This document shows positions 6,740-12,080 of a stretch of DNA of 14,765 bases, piece by piece (position 1 is the stretch's first letter; each line of letters opens with the position of its first letter). The stretch comes from an uncultured Treponema sp. (lineage in GTDB: Bacteria; Spirochaetota; Spirochaetia; Treponematales; Treponemataceae). The position numbers and the translations under genes were made by a program. Location: contig CAKUWD010000060.1 in assembly GCA_934699065.1 (NCBI GenBank), positions 1 through 14,765 of the forward strand, read 5' to 3'. Below the pieces are notes generated by a model that had not been told where the DNA came from, ran no database searches, and saw nothing but the letters and a program-made list of their open reading frames with translations.

Positions 6740-7452
6740 ATTTCACCTTCATAATAATCATCAATCTGGTTTACGTCATCAAGCAGAATTTTTTCTTTTA
6801 TTTTACCGTCTGCAAAGTATATTTTATCACAAAGAAAAGAATTTATTAAATAATTATCATGACTCACATAAATAACAGTTTTATTTTCTGCAATAAATTC
6901 CTTAAGTATTGAAATAAACAAATCTTCAGTTTTGTCATCAATTGATTCTGTGGGTTCATCAAGAAAAAGAATTTCAGGGTCGCAGATCAGCGTGCGTGCA
7001 AAACTGATTTTTTTCTGCTCTCCTATAGAAAGTGCAGCGGGTCTGATTTCCAGAGGTTTATGATATTCTACAAGCTTTGTGAATTTTTTAATTCTTTCCT
7101 TACGTTCTGCTGCAGTCATGCCGGGAAAATGAATCTGAAGCGGAAGCTCCAGATTGTGGTAAATATCCTGGTTTGCCCAAAGTGCTGAATCCTGAAACAT
7201 AAAGGCTGCCCGCTTTCGAAAATCCATAAGCTGCTTTTGACTCATTTCATGAATATCTTTGTCTTCAAAAGTTATAGTTCCAGAGGTCGGCGGATACAAG
7301 CCCGCAAGAACTTTAAGGGCCGTAGACTTTCCGCTGCCGGGTTTTCCTAAGAAAGCTGTTACCGTACTCGGCTCAATATAGTGAGAAATATCATCAAGTA
7401 TTTTAAGATTGTTGTCGGTATAGCAGACGTTTTTCATTTTGAAGATTGCCAT
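6736..7452 (-). CDS. mlaF: ABC transporter ATPase for MCE lipid transport (MlaF type)
   Basis: This 238-residue single-domain ATPase powers the MCE transporter on the cytoplasmic side. Visible motifs are Walker A GKPGSGKST at 36-44, Q-loop Gln86 in FMFQDSALW, signature LSIGE at 141-145, Walker B ILFLDE at 161-166 and H-loop His198 in VSHD. The signature departs from the usual LSGGQ/LSGGM at its third position (Ile for Gly), which is uncommon because that glycine helps contact the opposing nucleotide. The rest of the catalytic set is intact. It lies 14 bases after mlaE with AGGAG before the ATG, and overlaps the MCE gene by four bases. Position between permease and MCE genes fixes the role better than the ATPase sequence alone. 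Confidence 0.9.
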   Translation of the reverse strand: MAIFKMKNVCYTDNNLKILDDISHYIEPSTVTAFLGKPGSGKSTALKVLAGLYPPTSGTITFEDKDIHEMSQKQLMDFRKRAAFMFQDSALWANQDIYHNLELPLQIHFPGMTAAERKERIKKFTKLVEYHKPLEIRPAALSIGEQKKISFARTLICDPEILFLDEPTESIDDKTEDLFISILKEFIAENKTVIYVSHDNYLINSFLCDKIYFADGKIKEKILLDDVNQIDDYYEGEI

Positions 7453-7466
7453 AAAAAACTCCTGCT

Positions 7467-8246
7467 TTACAAAGTGTAAGACAGAACTGTAATGAATACG
7501 TCTGCAATTATGATGTAGAAAAAGGCCTTACTTACAGCCCTTAAACCTGCCATAGGAATTTCTGTAGAAGCCCGCCCCGCACTAAAACCATAGAGCGTTG
7601 CCGACCCGGAAATTATCATTCCAAATACAAGGCTCTTTAATATAGAAATCAAAATAATCTTTAAATCCAGCGCCAGAAAAAGATTCATAATATAGTCTGA
7701 AATACTTGTAGTTGAAACAAATTGAATTATGATGGCAGGGCAGAGCAGACCGAAAAGTGAAAAATAAATATTAAGGAAGAAAAGTGAAAAGGTTACGCCA
7801 AGAAAACGAGGAGCCGCAATATGGCTGATAGGGTCAATTCCGATTGAAATATAAGCTTCAATTTCATGTCTTACAACCATGGTGCTGATTTCTGTTGCAA
7901 TTGCGGTTGCAGAGCGGGCAGTAACAATAAAGGCAATAAGAATAGGCCCCAGCTCTCTCATTATCAAAAGAACCAGAAGATCATATTTCAGCTTGTCCTG
8001 CCCGAGCGCGGTTAGAAAGGTATTTCCAATCATTACAACTGATGAGCCGATTCCAGCAGCCAGAAAACAGCAGATAGGAAGTGCTTCAACATATGTAAAA
8101 AGAAGCTGCATGGTAAGGATTTTTCGCGCAGTTTTTCCGTGCTTGGCAAAAAAGAAGGACGCGGTTATCAGTTTTCCAAGATAACCAATCATATATAAGA
8201 AGTCTTTGATTCTTAGAATTATTGAATGTCCGAGCGCCGAGACCAT
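7467..8246 (-). CDS. mlaE: MCE transporter permease (MlaE/DUF140 type)
   Basis: This 259-residue inner-membrane protein has about five to six hydrophobic segments. The MlaE-family core is clear: MRELGPILIAFIVTARSATA, then EISTMVVRHEIEAYISIGID-P and PRFLGV, followed by the last membrane helices and a FGMIISGSATLYGFSAGRAS loop. MlaE forms the dimeric permease onto which the MCE ring docks and is driven by MlaF. It is the first gene of mlaE-mlaF-mlaD-lipoprotein, all on the minus strand with tiny gaps or overlaps. No mlaB (STAS) or mlaC gene follows. AAGG lies nine bases before the ATG. I found no convincing -35/-10 pair in the 110 bases upstream; an AT-rich TTATTATATAG near 8270 could be a -10. 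Confidence 0.9.
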   Translation of the reverse strand: MVSALGHSIILRIKDFLYMIGYLGKLITASFFFAKHGKTARKILTMQLLFTYVEALPICCFLAAGIGSSVVMIGNTFLTALGQDKLKYDLLVLLIMRELGPILIAFIVTARSATAIATEISTMVVRHEIEAYISIGIDPISHIAAPRFLGVTFSLFFLNIYFSLFGLLCPAIIIQFVSTTSISDYIMNLFLALDLKIILISILKSLVFGMIISGSATLYGFSAGRASTEIPMAGLRAVSKAFFYIIIADVFITVLSYTL

Positions 8247-8356
8247 TATTAAATGCCTTCTTTTCTATATAATAAAGCAAAATAACGATTTTCGCCACTA
8301 GAAAATATAAGCATCATAAGGAACAAGTTCATTTGTAAGAATATGTTTTGATTTTT

Positions 8357-9271
8357 TTATGCAAGTACAGTAATAGATTTCTTCAGTTCAAGAACCTGTT
8401 CCAGAGGAAGTTTTTCACATTTAGCAATTATCTCTGGATCAATTTTTTCTTTAAGAAGTTCTATTGCAGCATCAATGGCTTTCTTTTGAATGCCTTCGGC
8501 TTGTCCGACTTCTACACCTTCCTGAAAAGAATCGCGCAAATATTCTTCTTCGTCATATTCTGTCAGGCTCATACCAAGTACCTCCTCCTTTTGAATCTTG
8601 AAGAAACCGTCAAGCAGATTTTCTTTGATAGCCCAGTCAACAGCTTCGTTCACAGCTTCTTCAGTTGTCATGTTATGTTTCTTGTTTTCTTTTATCTTCG
8701 AAACATATCTGACATAATCATACAACGGTTTGCAGTTTTTTTGAAGAGTTTTGTTGTGGCTCGAATTGATGTTTATAAGTTCTGCCGTCCATTCAAAATC
8801 ACCATCTTTTTCCTTCTCTTCGAAAGCATCAGACAGCCTCAATAATTCTCTGTCTTCCGTTTCCTTATCACCATTATAAAAGACCACAAATTTTGGATAA
8901 GGAATTTTTACAAGCGTTGTTCTGTGCAGAGTTTTTCCGAGCCGCCCCAGGTGCATCTGATAAAGCTGCGCAAAATACATAAGGCCACGAAGCGGCATGT
9001 TGGGATTATACTTGGACTGCTGTTCGAATAAAGTCATTTGAGAATCAACCAGAAAAGAAAGGTCGTTCCGCATCGAAAGGTAAATCACGTTTTCTATGGT
9101 ATTGATTTTCAGGGCATCCGGGTCTGTATAATTAGTCCCGCGCAGGGCATTGTAAAGTTCGAGCCGCCACTTCTTGCTTTGTTCATTGTCGCGTCCGAAG
9201 ATAGCCTTGAAAAGTCGGTCCTTTATTTCTCTCTGAGTCCCGGACGGTTCAATCTTATTTGTGATATCCAT
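8357..9271 (-). CDS. Rpn-family PD-(D/E)XK nuclease / putative transposase-like protein
   Basis: This 304-residue protein belongs to the Rpn (recombination-promoting nuclease) / PD-(D/E)XK 'transposase' group, multicopy in many gut bacteria. The nuclease core is at the N-terminus: KDRLFKAIFGRDN, then NVIYLSMRNDLSFLVDSQ, where the catalytic Asp stands before the EQQSKYN motif (in place of ExK), then FVVFYNGDKE. The C-terminal third is helical (DGFFKIQKEEVLGMSLTEYD, EGVEVGQAEGIQKKAIDAA), as is usual in this family. I chose the ATG at 9271 rather than the in-frame ATG eight codons earlier, because AGGAG lies six bases before it. Rpn proteins cut DNA and promote RecA-independent recombination; no terminal inverted repeats suggest this copy is itself an active mobile element. 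It is separated by 110 bases from mlaE. Confidence 0.85.
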   Translation of the reverse strand: MDITNKIEPSGTQREIKDRLFKAIFGRDNEQSKKWRLELYNALRGTNYTDPDALKINTIENVIYLSMRNDLSFLVDSQMTLFEQQSKYNPNMPLRGLMYFAQLYQMHLGRLGKTLHRTTLVKIPYPKFVVFYNGDKETEDRELLRLSDAFEEKEKDGDFEWTAELININSSHNKTLQKNCKPLYDYVRYVSKIKENKKHNMTTEEAVNEAVDWAIKENLLDGFFKIQKEEVLGMSLTEYDEEEYLRDSFQEGVEVGQAEGIQKKAIDAAIELLKEKIDPEIIAKCEKLPLEQVLELKKSITVLA

Positions 9272-9284
9272 ATTACACTCCTGC
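9272..9284 (-). promoter_or_regulatory. Ribosome binding site deciding the start of the Rpn-family gene
   Basis: GCAGGAG stands six bases before the ATG at 9271. It lies inside the reading frame of the longer alternative start at 9295, which has only a weak GGA next to it. Confidence 0.7.
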
Positions 9285-9295
9285 GGAAACTTCAT

Positions 9296-9725
9296 ATTCC
9301 GCTAAATATAATATGGTTCAAAAAGTTCGATTTTATACAAAATTTCAGAAAAAAAATTAGTTAAATTTTATATACCTAGATTATTAATTAAGAAAAGTGC
9401 AAAACTGTCAAAAAGTTGTTTGCGTTTAATAAGTTTCCTGTTGTATAAGCAATAATTGCTATTAGAATCATTGTAAGTAAATGATAAGATTTGTTTAGAA
9501 TTAATTTTTGCAACACAGAGGCAAACAACAAAAGAATTTACAAGATACTCTTTTTCAGAGACCTGTGAGGTCCTTTCTGTAAATTCAGTAGGCTGCGGTA
9601 AAATCATTGAGATCCTTATAAAAAAAACTTTTTCATTTGTATTTCCCATTATAATTATATATAGTAGTTTCTTTTTCCTTTCAAACAAATAGAATATAAC
9701 TTTCTAATACATTACTCTTCATTTT
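9296..9725. other. AT-rich stretch without a convincing gene
   Basis: About 430 bases lie between the accessory pair and the Rpn-family gene. They hold one weak ORF (described separately) and a short hairpin GACCT-GTG-AGGTC at 9560-9572 without a T-run. I see no clear terminator, tRNA or transposon end. Base composition is close to that of the toxin-tip and partner genes upstream, so it may have arrived with them. Confidence 0.5.
9368..9688 (-). CDS. Doubtful small ORF of unknown function
   Basis: An open frame of 106 codons begins at TTG (9688), or of 92 codons from the ATG at 9646 (MGNTNEKVFF). Neither start has a good ribosome binding site. The sequence resembles no family I recognise; it includes ILPQPTEFTERTSQVSEKEY and a basic stretch NRKLIKRKQLF. 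It has no signal peptide or membrane segment. In an AT-rich tract such an ORF can arise by chance. It lies on the same strand and just downstream of the partner gene (37-base gap), so it could be a third gene of that unit or a decayed fragment. I would not rely on it without homologues. Confidence 0.2.
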   Translation of the reverse strand: MFERKKKLLYIIIMGNTNEKVFFIRISMILPQPTEFTERTSQVSEKEYLVNSFVVCLCVAKINSKQILSFTYNDSNSNYCLYNRKLIKRKQLFDSFALFLINNLGI

Positions 9726-10427
9726 TTACCTTCCAGCTTCTTTTTTTGATAATTCCCTTATATCTTTAATAGTTTTTTCGGGTAATTCAAATATTTTATC
9801 ACTATTACTTGAAATATATCCTTCTTTATATATATATCCACCTTCACCTGTAGAAAAAATACGGAAGTCATAATCAGAATCTTTAGAACGAAATATATCA
9901 ATACCCCAACTATAATCAGATTCATAGTAACCTTCTTGAGATTCCCATCTATATTTCTTAATAATTTCTTTTTTGGGAACATCAAAAATCTCTATTACTT
10001 CTGTATTGTATTCGTGTTTAACATAAGCTATTTTTATGAAATCATAAGAAGTTCTAAAATAAGGATACATATGACATATATATTCAAGTTCGCCTTTTAT
10101 CCCATCCAAAAGATACATAGGAAAAACATTATCAGTATCTAATTCTATAGGATCATAAAGCAAAAACACTACTTTTGTTTTATCTTCAGAAATTTGAAAA
10201 TGTCCCCATTTGACTTCTTCAGAATAATATTTTTCTTTATTCGTGCCACTTATTTTATATATTGTTAAAATACCAGAATCATGTGAAATATCAAAACACT
10301 CATTTTTTTCCAGCTTTGGTAAAGATATCTTTTTCTTAAAATCTTTATAAATATACTTATATTCTTCTGAGCTCAAAAAATTAATACTGCATATTAATAT
10401 AGATAGTAATAATGCTAGTTTTTTCAT
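9726..10427 (-). CDS. Small exported protein coupled to the mini-Rhs peptidase; candidate immunity partner
   Basis: I do not recognise a named family for this 233-residue protein. It has a signal peptide (MKKLALLLSILICSINFLSS) and a mature part rich in Tyr, Glu and Lys with many predicted beta strands: FQISEDKTKVVFLLYD, SWGIDIFRSKDSDYDFRIFS and GGYIYKEGYISSN. These faintly recall beta-propeller blades. Its ATG lies two bases after the stop of the upstream Rhs-peptidase gene, and its ribosome binding site (AAGGAG) is made from the last codons of that gene, so the two are translated together. A small gene directly behind a polymorphic toxin tip is the standard place for an immunity protein, and the export signal would suit a toxin acting outside the cytoplasm. 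This function is inference from position only. It could instead be a chaperone or an unrelated surface protein. Confidence 0.7.
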   Translation of the reverse strand: MKKLALLLSILICSINFLSSEEYKYIYKDFKKKISLPKLEKNECFDISHDSGILTIYKISGTNKEKYYSEEVKWGHFQISEDKTKVVFLLYDPIELDTDNVFPMYLLDGIKGELEYICHMYPYFRTSYDFIKIAYVKHEYNTEVIEIFDVPKKEIIKKYRWESQEGYYESDYSWGIDIFRSKDSDYDFRIFSTGEGGYIYKEGYISSNSDKIFELPEKTIKDIRELSKKEAGR

Positions 10428-10428
10428 A

Positions 10429-11913
10429 TTAAAACTCCTTTATATCATTTCTAACAGAAGGATTTTGTTCATTACCTTCTGGTGCAGGTTTTGTAAAATT
10501 AATATAATCTGTTGTATTTTCTACAGGAACTAATATCTGTCCATTAACAAATTTCCATCCTTTTCCTTGTCGATTGTTTGTATCTGTATACTCATATTTT
10601 TCAGTTTCCTTATTCCACGACAATCCATTTCCTAAATATGAATCATTTACTGATGAACCTGTTATTATTAGATAATCTTTCCCATCTAATGAAGTCATAC
10701 CTGCAACACCAACCCAATGATCATCTCCTGCATCATTATATTTTACTTTTACAGCAGTTTTATATGTATTTTTCTTATCAGACATCTGCTTAGACATAAT
10801 TTCTCTGGTAAAAAATTCATTTCTATGAATATCTACAGTATAACCATTATCTTTACCTACTTTATTCCAATCTACGTTTCCATCTTTTGTAACATATTTA
10901 TTATTTATATCAGATGGCGTAAAATTTGTTGTATCAGAAAGTAGATTTGCTACACATGCAATTGCACAACCGTAACGACTTATAAGTAATTCTGTTCCAT
11001 TTATAGTTTCATTATTGGTTACCCACTGAGAATTCTTCTGATTCATTTTATATTTATTTTGAATTTGATGCTGGTAAAGTCCATTCGTATCTGTGTAATT
11101 CACCGGATTCTGTCCTGCATACCCATACCAGTTCACCCCATCACGAGCAGGATCTTGAGAAAGCCATGTTGAACCGTCTTCACTCCGCCATCTATTCCAG
11201 TGATAGGAAAGCCCTGTTTCTGCATCAAAATCACAGCCTGTGTAAAGACCGTCAAAATCAATTAAGTCTATTGTCTCGCCCGCCTTAATTCCAAACGCAG
11301 TGTAGTCTGATTTCCAGACAAGTTTGAATTCTTCGTCATAAACTTCTGTTACAGTACCTTGAATATCTGTTACTGTATAATAAGTTTTTTCTGTTCCATC
11401 TGGAGTTTTATCAACAAAAGCTACAATCTGATTATTTAAATATACATAAGTTCTTTCTGTATCGTTTCCGCCTGCAATCTTTTTTTGATATGTTAGTGTG
11501 CCGTTACGCCCATAGGCATAGTGAGTTACTACAGGTTTTGTATTTGTCCGGCTTATTCTTTCAATTCTTCTGTTTAGTGCATCATAAGTATATTCAACAC
11601 AGACATTAGAAGCATTGTCTGGTGCATTAAATTGCTGCACTTTTATAAGCCTGTTGTGATAATCCCATTCGTATTCCCAATATTCAGTTGTCGTGTTTAT
11701 TGTTACAGTGTTACCTTCATGTTGTGCGTCTACAGCCTTTATAGTCCGGTTACCATTGGCATCGTATTTGTACCACCATTTTCCGTCATGCATTACACGG
11801 GCCGTGTTTCCGCCTGCCTTGTTTTTGTAATAAAGATATCCTGAGATTTCTGCATAAATCTGCGCATTTAATAAGCAGAAGAAAATAAATAGTAATGTGA
11901 TTGTTTTTTTCAT
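10429..11913 (-). CDS. Miniature exported YD/Rhs protein with C39-like cysteine peptidase tip
   Basis: This 494-residue protein starts with a signal peptide (MKKTITLLFIFFCLLNAQIYA). Residues about 22-280 form only the last part of an Rhs shell: a few YD-type repeats (YKYDANGNRTIKAV, YTYDALNRRIERI) and the core end GLSYHWNRW...LSQDPARDGVNWYGYAGQNPVNYTDTNGL. Full Rhs proteins exceed 1,000 residues. The variable tip after residue 280 looks like a papain-fold C39-type peptidase: Cys316 in RYGCAIACVANLL, DINNKYVTKDGNVDW, then His399 in DDHWVGVAG and ITGSSVND as a possible third catalytic site. Rhs tips are normally secreted toxins. The ATG at 11913 is preferred over one five codons earlier because AGGA lies six bases before it and a signal peptide begins there. 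The tip half is visibly more AT-rich than the core half, as expected of exchanged tips. Whether it is a toxin or a processing protease is open. Confidence 0.85.
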   Translation of the reverse strand: MKKTITLLFIFFCLLNAQIYAEISGYLYYKNKAGGNTARVMHDGKWWYKYDANGNRTIKAVDAQHEGNTVTINTTTEYWEYEWDYHNRLIKVQQFNAPDNASNVCVEYTYDALNRRIERISRTNTKPVVTHYAYGRNGTLTYQKKIAGGNDTERTYVYLNNQIVAFVDKTPDGTEKTYYTVTDIQGTVTEVYDEEFKLVWKSDYTAFGIKAGETIDLIDFDGLYTGCDFDAETGLSYHWNRWRSEDGSTWLSQDPARDGVNWYGYAGQNPVNYTDTNGLYQHQIQNKYKMNQKNSQWVTNNETINGTELLISRYGCAIACVANLLSDTTNFTPSDINNKYVTKDGNVDWNKVGKDNGYTVDIHRNEFFTREIMSKQMSDKKNTYKTAVKVKYNDAGDDHWVGVAGMTSLDGKDYLIITGSSVNDSYLGNGLSWNKETEKYEYTDTNNRQGKGWKFVNGQILVPVENTTDYINFTKPAPEGNEQNPSVRNDIKEF

Positions 11914-11923
11914 TATGTGTCCT
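11914..11923 (-). promoter_or_regulatory. Ribosome binding site deciding the start of the mini-Rhs gene
   Basis: AGGA at 11923-11920 stands six bases before the ATG at 11913. The upstream ATG at 11928 has no such site and would put five residues (MSGHI) before a standard signal peptide. Confidence 0.7.
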
Positions 11924-11947
11924 GACATTTTTTAATTTATGGTTTTA

Positions 11948-11976
11948 ATTCTAGTATGAAAATATGTTTCAGTCAA
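11948..11976 (-). promoter_or_regulatory. Promoter of the mini-Rhs/partner operon
   Basis: On the minus strand TTGACT (11976-11971) is followed after exactly 17 bases by TAGAAT (11953-11948). The start codon lies about 28 bases beyond the expected transcription start. The spacer ends in TTTCATAC, the same sequence that precedes the -10 of the divergent promoter at 12019-12047. Confidence 0.7.
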
Positions 11977-12043
11977 AGTAAATAGTTGTATTATTTTATG
12001 AATCCCTAATGATTTAGTTTGACGGTTAAAAGATTTCATACTA
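11952..12043. repeat. Inverted repeat TAGTATGAAA / TTTCATACTA shared by two divergent promoters
   Basis: The arms 11952-11961 and 12034-12043 are perfect 10-bp reverse complements. With flanks the match grows to 16 of 18 (TTTxATTxTAGTATGAAA). Each arm sits at the spacer/-10 junction of one of the two promoters, so it may be a binding site for one regulator or simply a duplicated promoter. Confidence 0.75.
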
Positions 12044-12047
12044 AAAT
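12019..12047 (+). promoter_or_regulatory. Promoter of the large Ig/PKD surface protein
   Basis: TTGACG (12019-12024) is followed after exactly 17 bases by TAAAAT (12042-12047), about 33 bases before the GTG start. It is a near mirror image of the divergent promoter at 11948-11976. Confidence 0.7.
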
Positions 12048-12066
12048 CAAATAAAAAGTAAAAAAA

Positions 12067-12080
12067 AAGGATTTAAATAA
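12067..12080 (+). promoter_or_regulatory. Ribosome binding site for the GTG start of the large surface protein
   Basis: AAGGA at 12067-12071 lies nine bases before GTG at 12081. The GTG is directly followed by a Lys-Lys-hydrophobic signal peptide, while no ATG lies near it in frame. Confidence 0.65.

Noticed and set aside
8247..8356. Promoter for the mla operon
   Set aside because: AT-rich candidates exist but no -35/-10 pair with acceptable spacing could be defended.
9272..9295. Earlier ATG (9295) as start of the Rpn-family gene
   Set aside because: It lacks a good ribosome binding site, while AGGAG sits correctly before the ATG at 9271.
9560..9572. Hairpin GACCT-GTG-AGGTC as a terminator
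   Set aside because: The stem is only five base pairs and is not followed by a run of T on either strand.
11914..11928. Earlier ATG (11928) as start of the mini-Rhs gene
   Set aside because: There is no ribosome binding site before it, and the signal peptide with AGGA spacing begins at 11913.
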